From positions 1-64,000 of the forward strand of contig JAJSDU010000011.1 of assembly GCA_028577615.1 (NCBI GenBank): a stretch of DNA of 64,000 nucleotides, in the 5' to 3' direction. Shown here piece by piece: positions 8,838 through 18,692 of the stretch. The stretch comes from Nitrosomonas sp. (GTDB lineage: Bacteria; Pseudomonadota; Gammaproteobacteria; Burkholderiales; Nitrosomonadaceae). A program made the position numbers and the translations under genes. Numbering within the stretch: the first letter of the stretch is position 1; the number at the start of each line of letters is the position of its first letter. Below the pieces are notes generated by a model. That model saw nothing but the letters and a program-made list of their open reading frames with translations, was not told where the DNA came from and did not search any database.

Positions 8838-10445
8838 ATGCGTGAATGTGCTTTAAGCCCGTTTAAGCATTCGACCTTCACGGTCATGTGGACAGCTGCG
8901 TTGATCTCCAATATCGGTACCTGGATGCATTCCGTCGGTGCAGGCTGGTTGATAACCACGTTATCGCCAACGCCGCTGATTATTGCTTTGGTGCAAACCG
9001 CGACGACTTTGCCGGTATTTTTATTTGCACTGCCTGCCGGCGCACTGGCGGATATTTTTAATCGCCGCACTTTGCTGCTGCTTACCAACGGATTCATGCT
9101 GGCTGCGGCTTTGCTGTTTGCCGCATTGGTCTGGATGGAGCTGATAACGGCTGAGTCATTGTTGCTCTTCACTTTTCTGCTCGGTGCCGGAGCCGCTTTT
9201 ATGGCGCCTGCCTGGCAAGCGATGATACCGGAAATGGTTCCCAGGGAAGAGCTTCCTCAAGCTGTCGCACTCGGCGGAATCAGCATCAATCTAAGTCGTG
9301 CCGTTGGGCCGGCGCTGGCCGGCATGTTGATCGGCGTATATGGCATGGTATTACCTTTTGCAGCCAATGCAGTTTCATTTGTCGTAATCATCGCCGCGCT
9401 GCTCTGGTGGAAATACCAGATCCCCGCTGTTAGTCATGCACTTCCACCAGAGCATGTCGTTTCAGCCATGAAAACCGGAATACGTTATGCGTGGCACAGC
9501 CGACCGCTTAAGTACACGATGTGGCATGTTTCAGGTTATATGTTTTTCGCCAATGCAGTGTGGGGATTGTTGCCGATAATTGCAAAAAATCAGTTCAGCG
9601 CAGATGCTGCTTTTTTCGGATGGTTGATGAGCGCAATCGGTATCGGCGCGATCGCTGGTGCGCTATTTTTGCCCCGACTTAAAAACAGACTGAATGCAAA
9701 CCAGCTCGTCGCCACGGGCAGCATGATCACAGCGCTTATGACGCGCTACTTTGCCACAGGTAGCGATTCGCTGCTGGCCATCATCGCCGGTTTTATTTTC
9801 GGGGTTGGCTGGATTCTGGTGCTGGCGACGGTGAACGTATCAGCCCAGCAGGCGTTACCTGACTGGGTGCGTGCGCGTGGTCTGGCTGTCTTCCTGATGG
9901 TATTCTTCGGCAGCATGAGTCTCGGCACCACCTTCTGGGGCTGGCTGGCCGGCGCGACTTCGATAATGCATGCACTGGTTGTCGCCAGCATTGGTGCGAT
10001 CGTTTTTGTCGGTTTGTCTTATCGTTTCAAATTACAGCAGGGAAAGCACCTGAATTTCGCGCCATCGCTGCACTGGCCGGAGCCCATGGTTCATGGACGT
10101 GTGACCTATGAAGCCGGACCGGTGATTATTCAAATCAGATATCACGTGGCCGATAAAGACCGTGACAATTTTTTATCCGCGATTTACCGGCTTAAAACCG
10201 CCCGTCAACGTGGCGGCGCATACCGCTGGGGGGTGTATGAAGATGCCGCGCACTCAGGGTATTTTATCGAACATTTTGCCGAGGAAAGCTGGCTTGCGCA
10301 TATGCGCCACCATGAGCGCGTGACGCATGTCGATAAAGCATTGCAGGATGCTGTGCTGGCTTTTCATCAGGACAAGAACCCGCCTGAAGTACAGCATTTC
10401 ATTGCTGCATACCCATCAAAGAAACAATCATTATCTAACCGGTGA
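8838..10445 (+). CDS. MFS transporter (MFS_3 type) with C-terminal cytosolic domain
   Basis: 535 residues. Residues 1 to about 400 hold 10-12 hydrophobic helices with an EntS/MFS_3-like pattern (FALPAGALADIFNRR is the loop 2-3 motif). The remaining 120 residues form a soluble domain (HVADKDRDNFLSAIYRLKTA onward) that resembles a dimeric alpha/beta barrel found at the end of many proteins annotated as transmembrane secretion effectors. It is probably an inner-membrane exporter of an unknown compound. It lies between the exported amidohydrolase and the pirin on the same strand, so a common substrate or stress response is possible but unproven. Confidence 0.85.
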   Translation: MRECALSPFKHSTFTVMWTAALISNIGTWMHSVGAGWLITTLSPTPLIIALVQTATTLPVFLFALPAGALADIFNRRTLLLLTNGFMLAAALLFAALVWMELITAESLLLFTFLLGAGAAFMAPAWQAMIPEMVPREELPQAVALGGISINLSRAVGPALAGMLIGVYGMVLPFAANAVSFVVIIAALLWWKYQIPAVSHALPPEHVVSAMKTGIRYAWHSRPLKYTMWHVSGYMFFANAVWGLLPIIAKNQFSADAAFFGWLMSAIGIGAIAGALFLPRLKNRLNANQLVATGSMITALMTRYFATGSDSLLAIIAGFIFGVGWILVLATVNVSAQQALPDWVRARGLAVFLMVFFGSMSLGTTFWGWLAGATSIMHALVVASIGAIVFVGLSYRFKLQQGKHLNFAPSLHWPEPMVHGRVTYEAGPVIIQIRYHVADKDRDNFLSAIYRLKTARQRGGAYRWGVYEDAAHSGYFIEHFAEESWLAHMRHHERVTHVDKALQDAVLAFHQDKNPPEVQHFIAAYPSKKQSLSNR

Positions 10446-10628
10446 TTGTTATTGATTGGTACAGGATAAAGCGCGCGTTCAATGGCAAGCGCGAGAATCT
10501 GACCGATTTCAGCTGTGTTTTTTGTGTTTTCTACACGTGTGAAAAGGACGAAAGTCAGTGGTGGTGCGGGGAGAAACGACATAAAATTTCCTGGAACGGG
10601 AATTTAAGATTACATTTTAGGGGAGACG

Positions 10629-11498
10629 ATGACAATTAAAGAAATCATAATGCCGCGCGAAAAGGATCTTGGCGGGTTTTCTGTCCGCCGTATTTTGCCG
10701 TATGCCAGACAGCGCATGGTTGGGCCCTGGATATTCTTTGATCACATGGGACCGGCGGAATTTCCTGCCGGAGAAGGCATTAATGTCCGGCCGCATCCGC
10801 ATATCAACCTGGCAACGGTGACTTATCTGTTTGAGGGCGAAATTCTGCATCGCGATTCACTGGGCAATCAACAACCAATACGCTCCGGAGATGTCAATTT
10901 AATGATTGCAGGCAGTGGCATCACGCATTCCGAACGGGAGCGCGATGAAGTACGTGCCACAGCGCATAAACTCCATGGACTTCAACTTTGGCATGCGTTG
11001 CCGGAAAGTCATGAAGAGATAGAGCCAGCCTTTTATCACTATCCGTCTGCGGATATTCCTGTCGTGAAAATAGACGCGGTAGCTGTCCGGGTGCTGATGG
11101 GGCGTGCATATGGTGTCATTTCCCCGGTAGTCACGTTTGTCGAGACAGTATACATTGAGGCGTATCTGCAACCCGGCCAGCGCCTGGAGCTGCCGCAAGT
11201 CGAAGAAGCGGCGTTATACGTGGTCGAAGGTCGTGTGACCATCGATGGTGCGCTGCTGGAGCAGTATCATATGATGACGATGGAACTTTGTGGCGGCATG
11301 ACGGTTTCGGCAGCACAGGAAACGCGCATTGCATTGATTGGCGGCGCGTCATTGGGAGAGCGTCATATTTATTGGAATTTTGTTTCAAGCCGTAAAGAAC
11401 GTATCGAGCAGGCGAAACGAGACTGGCGGGAAGGAAAATTTGCTAAAGTATTCGGCGATGAAGTGGAATTTATTTCACTCCCGGAAGAAACCGTGTGA
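10629..11498 (+). CDS. pirin family protein
   Basis: 289 residues, two cupin domains. The N-terminal cupin carries all four expected metal ligands: His56 and His58 (RPHPHINL), His100 and Glu102 (ITHSERE). Pirins are iron-binding cupins, and some have quercetin dioxygenase activity; the cellular role in bacteria varies. The start is well defined by AGGGGAGACG before the ATG. It is the last gene of the same-strand group that begins with ycaC, with a 183-base gap after the transporter, so it may have its own promoter. Confidence 0.93.
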   Translation: MTIKEIIMPREKDLGGFSVRRILPYARQRMVGPWIFFDHMGPAEFPAGEGINVRPHPHINLATVTYLFEGEILHRDSLGNQQPIRSGDVNLMIAGSGITHSERERDEVRATAHKLHGLQLWHALPESHEEIEPAFYHYPSADIPVVKIDAVAVRVLMGRAYGVISPVVTFVETVYIEAYLQPGQRLELPQVEEAALYVVEGRVTIDGALLEQYHMMTMELCGGMTVSAAQETRIALIGGASLGERHIYWNFVSSRKERIEQAKRDWREGKFAKVFGDEVEFISLPEETV

Positions 11499-11770
11499 AT
11501 GCTCAACAAGCTTTATGAAGTGAGCTGAAATACGCTCAAGCCCGGCATTTCTATTCTTGTTCTGATTCAAAATCTCTGCAACCTGTCATGTTTTATTGGG
11601 ATAGCGGGTTCGGGCAAGCATGAGCAGGCGAGTATCCGGTACTGCATGGCGCAGTCCAGTGATTGCGCGAGAGGATTATCGGATTGTTTATTAGATAACT
11701 TGCAATATCGCGGGTATTTTTCCAGAATCCTGTGTTTGAGTTATATTTTGAGACAGGACTAAGTTTTTAT

Positions 11771-13585
11771 ATGGATAAAAAAGAACAAGTTAATTTCTGG
11801 TACGTTATCGTTGCCGTGTTCAGCGTGTTGTTCCTGCAGCATCTTTATACGCAGTATACGCAGATTGAACCGATTTCCTACAGCCGCTTCCAGCATTTGC
11901 TCGAACAGGGCCAGATTGCCGAGATTTCAATTACTGATCAGCATATTTACGGCTCACTGAAGACTCCGCATGCGGACGGTTTCACGGAATTTGTCACAAC
12001 GCGCGTCGATCCGGATTTTGCCGAAGAACTGGAAAAATATAATGTTGAATACACGGGTGTGGTCAAAAGCACCTGGGTGCGTGATCTGCTTTCCTGGTTG
12101 CTGCCGATGGCGATTTTTATCGGTATCTGGCTGTTTATTATTCGCCGGATAGGTGGTGGTGTGAGTGAAGGCATGATGTCGATCGGTAAAAGCCGCGCCA
12201 AAGTGTTTGTCGAGAAAGAAACCAAGGTCACGTTTGCGGATGTGGCGGGCGTGGACGAAGCCAAGGAAGAATTGATTGAAATTATTCATTTCCTGAAAGA
12301 TCCGGCAGGTTACGGACGGCTTGGCGGACGTGCGCCAAAAGGTATTTTGCTGGTCGGACCGCCTGGCACCGGTAAAACGCTGCTGGCGCGCGCTGTGGCC
12401 GGTGAGGCCGGGGTGCCGTTTTTTTCGATATCCGGTTCTGAATTTGTTGAAATGTTTGTTGGTGTTGGCGCCGCGCGCGTGCGTGATCTTTTTGAGCAGG
12501 CGCGGTTGATGGCGCCGGCGATTATTTTCATCGATGAACTCGATGCCCTGGGGCGTGCGCGAGGCGCTTATGGTCTGGGAGGCGGGCATGATGAGAAAGA
12601 GCAGACATTGAATCAGTTGCTGGCCGAGCTGGATGGTTTTGATCCCACCAGCGGCATTGTACTGCTGGCGGCGACCAACCGGCCGGAAATTCTTGATCCG
12701 GCGCTGCTGCGCGCCGGGCGCTTCGATCGCCAGGTACTGGTTGACCGTCCTGATAAATCCGGACGTGAACAGGTGCTCGCAGTGCACATGAAAAAAGTAA
12801 AATTGAATACCGATGTGCAGATCGAGCAAATCGCCGCACTGACGCCCGGTTTTACCGGCGCGGATCTGGCGAATCTGATCAATGAAGCCGCATTGCTTGC
12901 TACGCGGCGCAATGCGGCGTCGGTGACAATGGATGATTTTAACAATGCCATCGAGCGGATTGTCGCCGGCCTGGAAAAGCGTAATCGTCTGTTGAATCCG
13001 AACGAACGGCGGGTGGTTGCTTTTCATGAACTCGGGCATGCCATGGTTGCGCTGGCATTGCCGGGAACGGATGAGGTTCACAAGATTTCGATTATCCCGC
13101 GAGGAATCGGTGCGCTCGGCTATACCATTCAACGCCCGACCGAAGATCGCTTTCTGATGAATAAAGCCGAACTGCAGAACAAAATGTCGGTTTTGCTGGG
13201 AGGGAGAGCTGCTGAGCAGATCGTGTTCAATGAAATTTCAACCGGTGCTGCTGATGATCTGGCGCGGGCCACCGATATTGCGCGCGCCATGGTTTTGCGT
13301 TACGGCATGAGCGATGCGCTGGGACATGTTGCGTATGATCGTGAACAGTCCGTTTTTTTGCAACCGAATGTACCCATGCCCCAGGCGCGTTATTACAGTG
13401 AGGATACCGCAAACAAGGTAGATAATGCCGTACGTGAGCTGATTGATGAGGCACTGACGCGATCAATCGGTATTTTGCAGGCTAACCGCGCATTGCTTGA
13501 CCGCTCAGCTGACGCATTATTGAAAACGGAAACACTCAATGCACCTGAGATTGAGAAACTGAAGCAGGCGATTGTGAAAAATTGA
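11771..13585 (+). CDS. ftsH: FtsH-family ATP-dependent zinc metalloprotease
   Basis: 604 residues from the ATG at 11771 ([10 protein letters not shown]); an in-frame GTG at 11732 would add 13 residues without a clear benefit. Two membrane helices (about 10-28 and 105-125) flank a periplasmic domain. The AAA+ module has Walker A GPPGTGKT (196-203), Walker B IIFIDE (251-256) and an SRH region ending in RAGRFDR. The protease site is HELGH at 419-423, with an Asp in GAADDLA near 496 as the likely third zinc ligand. It degrades membrane and regulatory proteins. No rrmJ/folP neighbours of the housekeeping ftsH are present, so this is probably a second paralogue (inference). Confidence 0.93.
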   Translation: MDKKEQVNFWYVIVAVFSVLFLQHLYTQYTQIEPISYSRFQHLLEQGQIAEISITDQHIYGSLKTPHADGFTEFVTTRVDPDFAEELEKYNVEYTGVVKSTWVRDLLSWLLPMAIFIGIWLFIIRRIGGGVSEGMMSIGKSRAKVFVEKETKVTFADVAGVDEAKEELIEIIHFLKDPAGYGRLGGRAPKGILLVGPPGTGKTLLARAVAGEAGVPFFSISGSEFVEMFVGVGAARVRDLFEQARLMAPAIIFIDELDALGRARGAYGLGGGHDEKEQTLNQLLAELDGFDPTSGIVLLAATNRPEILDPALLRAGRFDRQVLVDRPDKSGREQVLAVHMKKVKLNTDVQIEQIAALTPGFTGADLANLINEAALLATRRNAASVTMDDFNNAIERIVAGLEKRNRLLNPNERRVVAFHELGHAMVALALPGTDEVHKISIIPRGIGALGYTIQRPTEDRFLMNKAELQNKMSVLLGGRAAEQIVFNEISTGAADDLARATDIARAMVLRYGMSDALGHVAYDREQSVFLQPNVPMPQARYYSEDTANKVDNAVRELIDEALTRSIGILQANRALLDRSADALLKTETLNAPEIEKLKQAIVKN

Positions 13586-13617
13586 TATATACCAAGCCTG
13601 CTCCAGTTTCAGGCGAT

Positions 13618-14097
13618 TTACCGTGACCACTTGACTCTGAGAATGTTGCTCTCAGCTTCATAGTGGTAATCCAGTTCGCCATCATAGGCGTCTTCCAGCG
13701 CAACACCGATGTCGCGCGGCAGGTGCATGTCTGTGGTGGTGATTTCCAGACCGTCGGCTGTTTCGGCAATATTCATAATCCGATTGAGCGGGTGGCCGGT
13801 TTTTTCACGGTTTTCCTTATTGCGGATCAATCCCATGATTTCTTCTTTATGTTGCCTGTAAAATGCGCCGCTGATGCTGATGTATCCGCAAGGTACATTA
13901 TCTTCTATACGCAGGCAGGCAGGGCACTTGTGTTGATCTGCCCCGTCCGGGATATCGAGCCATTGCCAATGCCCCTTATGATAGACCGCATTACAGTTCG
14001 GGCAAACCGTGGGTTCGGAAAGTTTTCCTTTTATCCGGTACGTATCGTGTTCTTTTTCATCGAGAATACGTTGTAGACGTATGGGGGCTGTTGTCAT
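13618..14097 (-). CDS. BCAM0308 family zinc-ribbon protein
   Basis: 159 residues. A zinc ribbon is visible with CPNC at 32-35 and CPAC at 58-61, followed by an alpha/beta C-terminal domain (LEITTTDMHLPRDIGVALED). It resembles the family named after Burkholderia cenocepacia BCAM0308, a gene of the low-oxygen-activated locus; the molecular function is unknown. The start is preceded by AAGGAG. Upstream lie a -10-like TATTAT and an FNR-type box in class II geometry, so induction under oxygen limitation is predicted. The gene converges with ftsH. Confidence 0.82.
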   Translation of the reverse strand: MTTAPIRLQRILDEKEHDTYRIKGKLSEPTVCPNCNAVYHKGHWQWLDIPDGADQHKCPACLRIEDNVPCGYISISGAFYRQHKEEIMGLIRNKENREKTGHPLNRIMNIAETADGLEITTTDMHLPRDIGVALEDAYDGELDYHYEAESNILRVKWSR

Positions 14098-14139
14098 GGC
14101 AATCTCCTTAACTGTTTATTTTGTGTGGCTACAATAACG

Positions 14140-14145
14140 ATAATA
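14140..14145 (-). promoter_or_regulatory. -10 element of the BCAM0308-type gene
   Basis: TATTAT on the minus strand, about 43 bases upstream of the start codon. It is placed so that the FNR-type box at 14165-14178 would be centred near -41 of the predicted transcription start. Confidence 0.5.
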
Positions 14146-14164
14146 AAACCAGTCAAAAAATACT

Positions 14165-14178
14165 TTGATATAAATCAT
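14165..14178 (-). promoter_or_regulatory. FNR/ANR-type binding site
   Basis: TTGAT-ATAA-ATCAT on the plus strand, 9 of 10 conserved positions of TTGAT-N4-ATCAA. Its centre is about 74 bases from the start codon of the zinc-ribbon gene and about 30 bases from the -10-like TATTAT, the class II activator arrangement. Confidence 0.65.
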
Positions 14179-14301
14179 TGAAAAGCTGCTCACTCGCGAT
14201 CCGCGATTCTTCATCATAAACGGTTGAATAGCATAAATCAAAAAGAAAACAGGCATCCCGGACGGAAAAATTTTTATGTGACAAACAGCTTCAACAGCCT
14301 G

Positions 14302-15717
14302 TTAACTGTACGCTTCGGAATTTTGCCAGCGCTTACCCATCAGATAAACTGCATCAATGGCGCGATCGTCAGCCAGCATCATGAGCGTAAACAGCCGATC
14401 AGCAAGTGACAGCGTTTTTCTCATGCGAAAGTTGAGTAATGGCGTGGCATCCGGATTCAATACGATAAAGTCGCCTTCTTTTCCAGGTTGTAATGTTCCG
14501 ATTTTGTCTTCCAGATAAAGCGCGCGCGCCGCGCCAAGCGTTGCCATATAGAATGTTTTGAAGGGTGTTAATGGGGTTTTCTTTTTCGATGCCGACGCAG
14601 AGTTACTTTGCAGCTGGACAACCTTATAAGCTTCCGCCATGGTTTTTAGCAAGGAAAAACTGGTTCCGGCGCCAATATCGGTTCCCAGCGTAAGCCTGAC
14701 ATTGATCAGGCATGCCTGATCGAAGTTAAAAAGACCGCTGCCCAGAAATAAATTCGAAGTGGGGCAGAATGCAATTGCGGCATTTTTATCGGCCAGCAGT
14801 TTGAATTCATCATCCGTTAAATGGATGCCATGGGCGAAAATACTTCTGGGGCCTACCAGACCAAAGTCGTTATAGACATTCAGGTATGATTTCGATGATG
14901 GAAAAAGCTGCTTAATCCATGCAATCTCGTGTTGATTCTCGGATACATGTGTTTGCAGATACATATCATCATAGGCATGATAAAGGCGTTGCGCTGCCTG
15001 AAGCTGCTCGCTGCTGCTGGTGGCGGCAAAGCGCGGTGTAACCGCATAGCTTATACGGCCGCGTTTGTTATGCCATGTTTCAATCAACGCTTTACTATCC
15101 GAATAGGCGGTTTCCGGCGTATCCAGCAGGTGTTGCGGCGCATTGCGGTCCATCATGATTTTGCCGCCAATGATACGCATGTTTAATTTTTCCGCTTCTT
15201 CAAACAAAGCTTCTGCAGAGACTTTATGAACGCTGCCGAAGATCAGTGCGGTCGTGGTGCCGTTGCGTAGCAGCTCGGAGAGGAAAAAACGGCTGATCGT
15301 GCGTGCATAATGTTTGTCGTAAAATTTAGCCTCGGCAGGAAAAGCATATTTATCCAGCCATTGAATGAGTTGGTGTCCGTATGCCGCAATGATTTCGGAT
15401 TGAGGATAATGTGTATGCGTATCAATAAATCCTGGGACAATCAATTTGCCACTGTGATCAATAATGTCACGATTGGCGAGACCATATCTGGATTGCATAT
15501 TCGTTGCCGAACCGATATCCGCAATATGGCCGTCATCAGTCAGTACCAATATGCCATCTTCAAAATATTGGTAACTGCCGACAGGATTATGATCCGCGCC
15601 CGGATCATCCAGGAAAAAAAACAGCGAGCCACGTATGGCTCTGGCCATGGAAGATGTTGAGCTGCTATTCAGCATAGCAGCGTCGGTTAAATCATGCTCG
15701 CTGCTGTACGGGTGCAT
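14302..15717 (-). CDS. guaD: guanine deaminase
   Basis: 471 residues of the amidohydrolase superfamily. Metal ligands His101 and His103 (PGFIDTHTHYPQ) start the barrel. The guanine deaminase signature YGHQLIQWLDKYAFPAEAKF follows, and TLGTDIGAGTSFSLL carries the catalytic Asp. The enzyme converts guanine to xanthine and ammonia, which in an ammonia oxidiser could add to ammonia supply (inference). The first in-frame ATG is used; it lacks a clear ribosome binding site, and the ATG at 15648 would match the usual N-terminus (ARAIRGSLFFF) better. The gene is monocistronic. Confidence 0.93.
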   Translation of the reverse strand: MHPYSSEHDLTDAAMLNSSSTSSMARAIRGSLFFFLDDPGADHNPVGSYQYFEDGILVLTDDGHIADIGSATNMQSRYGLANRDIIDHSGKLIVPGFIDTHTHYPQSEIIAAYGHQLIQWLDKYAFPAEAKFYDKHYARTISRFFLSELLRNGTTTALIFGSVHKVSAEALFEEAEKLNMRIIGGKIMMDRNAPQHLLDTPETAYSDSKALIETWHNKRGRISYAVTPRFAATSSSEQLQAAQRLYHAYDDMYLQTHVSENQHEIAWIKQLFPSSKSYLNVYNDFGLVGPRSIFAHGIHLTDDEFKLLADKNAAIAFCPTSNLFLGSGLFNFDQACLINVRLTLGTDIGAGTSFSLLKTMAEAYKVVQLQSNSASASKKKTPLTPFKTFYMATLGAARALYLEDKIGTLQPGKEGDFIVLNPDATPLLNFRMRKTLSLADRLFTLMMLADDRAIDAVYLMGKRWQNSEAYS

Positions 15718-15830
15718 AAACTCAGTGATTTATGGCAGGGCAGGCCGCCTGGTTGCGCATGGATACGCACGCAATCTGCAGGAATTCAGCCGGAAATCGT
15801 AAACATGCTATATGCCTGACTTAAAGCCTG

Positions 15831-16304
15831 TTATTTATCTTCAAAATTGTGATACCACATCGCATAGATTTCATCGGACCATAGCGATTTGATCCATATC
15901 ACAATGTCGTCAACCTGCTGCTCTGTCAGAATACCTTCCCATGCAGGCATGGCACTGATTTCAGGCGGACCGCCTTTGAGAATGGTTTTCTTTAGAACTG
16001 CTGTTGAATGATGCCAATCGTGCGCTGTGCCGTTCAACGGAGGTGGAGGAAACCGGCCATCCGGATTGGGTGTGCGCCAATCCGGTGTACCAACGGCATT
16101 TTCTCCATGGCAACCTGCGCAATGCGCATGAAATAGTTCTGATCCGCGTTGAATTTGCGCTGGGTCAAAATTCCTTTCGACACGACCGGAACTCAAGTTC
16201 AGAATGTCACTCAGCGAACGCGATTCAGTTTGCTGATTAGTGTCACAGCCTGCAAAGAGCAACACACTGCTTAACAGCCACAAATAACGATAACGGGTTG
16301 ACAT
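15831..16304 (-). CDS. c-type cytochrome lipoprotein
   Basis: 157 residues. The signal peptide ends in a lipobox (LLFAGC, Cys20), so the protein is predicted to be anchored in a membrane facing the periplasm. There is one heme-binding motif, CAGCH, at 62-66, and a likely axial Met119 in ISAMPAW. It is a class I monoheme cytochrome of the cytochrome_C/CccA type. It is the last gene of a three-gene operon with DUF411 and cupredoxin genes, only 12 bases after the DUF411 stop, which points to periplasmic electron transfer linked to copper. Confidence 0.9.
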   Translation of the reverse strand: MSTRYRYLWLLSSVLLFAGCDTNQQTESRSLSDILNLSSGRVERNFDPAQIQRGSELFHAHCAGCHGENAVGTPDWRTPNPDGRFPPPPLNGTAHDWHHSTAVLKKTILKGGPPEISAMPAWEGILTEQQVDDIVIWIKSLWSDEIYAMWYHNFEDK

Positions 16305-16316
16305 GACGGGGATGTG

Positions 16317-16871
16317 TTAATTTTTCAATCGCATGATCGAAATGCCGCTTCCGGATTCGTTGTCTGAAGTAGCTGCCGGTGTGGGCGAAGTTTCTTTTCC
16401 GGTTTGAGGTAAATTGTGCTGGCTGTAAATTTCAGTGTCTCTGCGCAACTGACCGGGTGCATTGACTTTGAGAACATTGTACGGATCGACGCGCTGTCCT
16501 TCCATGCCGGGAGAGCCATGTGGCATATCCGGTACGGCGAGTCCCAGGGCATCGGGTTTTTCCTTGAGAAAGCGAATAATATCCGGCGCGGGTATGTGAC
16601 CTTCCATGACATACCCATTCACTAAAGCTGTATGGCAGGAGCCGAGAGATTCCGACATGCCGACTTTTTTGCGTATCTCCTTGTTGCCGACATCCTTGGT
16701 GATGACGGTAAAACCATGTGCTTTCATATGATCAACCCATTTTTCGCAGCAGCCACAGGTTGGGCTTTTATAAACCTCGACAGTTGTCGTGGCTATGGCT
16801 TGCGAAGCGATGCTTGACAAACCAATGCTTAAAATGGCTCCGGATAATAAGGTATGTAATTGTTTCTTCAT
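16317..16871 (-). CDS. DUF411 periplasmic metal-binding protein
   Basis: 184 residues. A signal peptide covers about 1-28 (LSSIASQAIA). The DUF411 core begins with VEVYKSPTCGCCEKWVDHM, whose Cys39, Cys41 and Cys42 are a probable copper or thiol site, and continues through SLGSCHTALVNGYVMEGHIP. The core ends near residue 130; the extension to 184 is polar and Thr/Pro/Ser-rich. DUF411 proteins are often encoded beside copper-resistance genes. The start overlaps the upstream cupredoxin stop by 4 bases, implying translational coupling. Confidence 0.9.
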   Translation of the reverse strand: MKKQLHTLLSGAILSIGLSSIASQAIATTTVEVYKSPTCGCCEKWVDHMKAHGFTVITKDVGNKEIRKKVGMSESLGSCHTALVNGYVMEGHIPAPDIIRFLKEKPDALGLAVPDMPHGSPGMEGQRVDPYNVLKVNAPGQLRRDTEIYSQHNLPQTGKETSPTPAATSDNESGSGISIMRLKN

Positions 16872-17332
16872 TTTTTCTCCACGTAAATTTTTCCACGCAT
16901 CGCTTTGAAATGTCCTGGCAGAGGACAGGTGAAATCGACTTCTCCAATCTGATCAAATGTCCAGATAATTTCTCCCTCTTCGCCGGGTTTGAGTCTGATC
17001 GCACCGGGTTCTGCAGGATTTTTATCAGGACTCGCGCGTCTGTTTTTTGCGACTTTCCTCAGATCATCCATGGTTCCGATGAGCATTTCATGCTGACGAT
17101 CGCCTTTGTTGATGACGACAAAGCGAATGGTCTCGCCTTCGGTAACATGGATTTCGTTTGGTAAAAACATATTATCCACTTGTGTCACTTTAATATTTCG
17201 CGATACTTCACTGGCAGTGCCAAGGTGTCCCGCTGGATTTTTATTGTCCGCATCGCTCGACGCAGCCATGCCGGCGATGGATAAAAGCATCAATAAAGCC
17301 GCCAGTGGTATAATTCTGATGAATTGAGTCAT
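16868..17332 (-). CDS. periplasmic cupredoxin (plastocyanin-like)
   Basis: 154 residues from the ATG at 17332, chosen because it begins with a signal peptide (IIPLAALLMLLSIAGMAASS). A TTG 57 bases upstream would place 19 polar residues in front of it. All four type 1 copper ligands are visible: His81 (RQHEML), then Cys136, His141 and Met145 in CPLPGHFKAM. It is therefore a blue-copper protein of the periplasm. It is the first gene of the cupredoxin-DUF411-cytochrome c operon and is divergent from ttcA across 158 bases. Confidence 0.9.
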   Translation of the reverse strand: MTQFIRIIPLAALLMLLSIAGMAASSDADNKNPAGHLGTASEVSRNIKVTQVDNMFLPNEIHVTEGETIRFVVINKGDRQHEMLIGTMDDLRKVAKNRRASPDKNPAEPGAIRLKPGEEGEIIWTFDQIGEVDFTCPLPGHFKAMRGKIYVEKK

Positions 17333-17490
17333 TATCGCATGATTGGATTTCTGGAAATCTGGAATTTCTTCCGATCTGTTTGTTTGCAATGTTTATTGCA
17401 CGAAACGAATTATTAGAATGCATTTATGCTAAATCGTTCGAATTGTTTTGTCCATTGCAGAATACCCTTTTAGGATTCATTTTTTAACCG

Positions 17491-18393
17491 ATGCCACATA
17501 ACAAAGCACGTTATAACGCGAATAAGCTGCATAAAAAATTACGTCGCCTGGTCGGTACGGCCATATCGGACTTCAATATGATTGAAGACGGTGACCTTGT
17601 CATGGTGTGTTTGTCAGGAGGTAAAGACAGTTATGCATTACTGGATATTCTATTGAACCTGCAGGCGCACGCACCATTGCGGTTTGAGCTTGTCGCGGTG
17701 AATCTTGATCAGAAACAACCCGGCTTTCCAGCCGAAGTGCTGCCGAATTATCTGAGTCAGATCGGCGTGCCTTATCGCATCGTTGAGCAGGATACCTATA
17801 GTGTTGTTAAACGCGTTATTGCTGAAGGAAAAACAACTTGTAGTCTGTGTTCGAGACTGCGGCGCGGTGTGTTGTATCGTGTCGCCGGTGAACTGGGTGC
17901 AACCAAAATTGCACTTGGCCATCACCGAGACGATATGCTCGAGACGCTTTTTCTGAATATGTTTTATGGCGGCAAGCTTAAAGCTATGCCGCCGAAGCTG
18001 GTCAGCGATGACGGCAACCATATTGTCATTCGGCCACTGGCTTATTGTAAGGAAAAAGACATCGCTGCTTATGCGCAGAGCGCCGGTTTTCCGATTATTC
18101 CGTGCAATTTATGCGGGTCACAACCCAATCTGCAGCGTCAAGTAATCAAGGAAATGTTGTTGCAATGGGATAAGCATTTTCCCGGCAGGCTTGAAACCAT
18201 GTTTCGGGCCACGCAAAATGTACAGCTTTCGCACCTGGCGGATGCAATGCGTTTTGATTTCAGAGGATTGAAGGCGCATGGCAGTCCGGTTGCCGATGGC
18301 GACATTGCTTTTGATGAAGAGATATTTGAACCACTGGTGGAAGAGCTGATTCCGTCATCATTGCTGGATGAAGAACAAATCATGCGGACTTGA
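17491..18393 (+). CDS. ttcA: tRNA 2-thiocytidine(32) synthetase TtcA
   Basis: 300 residues. The PP-loop SGGKDS at 42-47 activates the tRNA with ATP. The CSLC pair near 117-120 and a later CNLC pair ([10 protein letters not shown]), with nearby conserved residues, are the cysteines of the TtcA [4Fe-4S] site. The enzyme thiolates cytidine 32 in certain tRNAs. Length and motifs match the family throughout. It is monocistronic and divergent from the copper operon. Confidence 0.96.
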   Translation: MPHNKARYNANKLHKKLRRLVGTAISDFNMIEDGDLVMVCLSGGKDSYALLDILLNLQAHAPLRFELVAVNLDQKQPGFPAEVLPNYLSQIGVPYRIVEQDTYSVVKRVIAEGKTTCSLCSRLRRGVLYRVAGELGATKIALGHHRDDMLETLFLNMFYGGKLKAMPPKLVSDDGNHIVIRPLAYCKEKDIAAYAQSAGFPIIPCNLCGSQPNLQRQVIKEMLLQWDKHFPGRLETMFRATQNVQLSHLADAMRFDFRGLKAHGSPVADGDIAFDEEIFEPLVEELIPSSLLDEEQIMRT

Positions 18394-18557
18394 GCAGCAA
18401 TAGGGCAAGCGCATTGCAAACCGTCTACAGTCGATTGATTCTTTCAGACGAATACCTGCATTCGTTCTGTTCCGGGTGCATTTCTGCAGACTTAAATGGT
18501 GTATTCCCGCGAATCTTTCGACCGTAGATCCCTGCGCATTACGCTTCTGCTGACAAA

Positions 18558-18692
18558 TCAGCCGGATGCGCCACCCAAATATATTGATATAACAATCAGG
18601 CTTATTATCACGCTAAATATGACTGCGATATTAATACCCATATTTCTGAGTGTTTCGGCTTCGGAATCGTTACTTTTTTCTAGTGTACTCAT
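18558..18692 (-). CDS. 44-residue single-span membrane protein
   Basis: A short frame with a strong ribosome binding site (GAGGAG, then 10 bases, then ATG). The protein has a charged N-terminus of about 17 residues (STLEKSNDSEAETLRN), one clear membrane helix (INIAVIFSVIISLIVISIYL) and a four-residue tail. I do not recognise the family. A perfect FNR box lies about 73 bases upstream of the start, nearly the same distance as at the BCAM0308-type gene, which argues that this is a real oxygen-regulated gene. It could be a small subunit of a respiratory complex, but nothing in the neighbourhood identifies a partner. Confidence 0.7.
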   Translation of the reverse strand: MSTLEKSNDSEAETLRNMGINIAVIFSVIISLIVISIYLGGASG

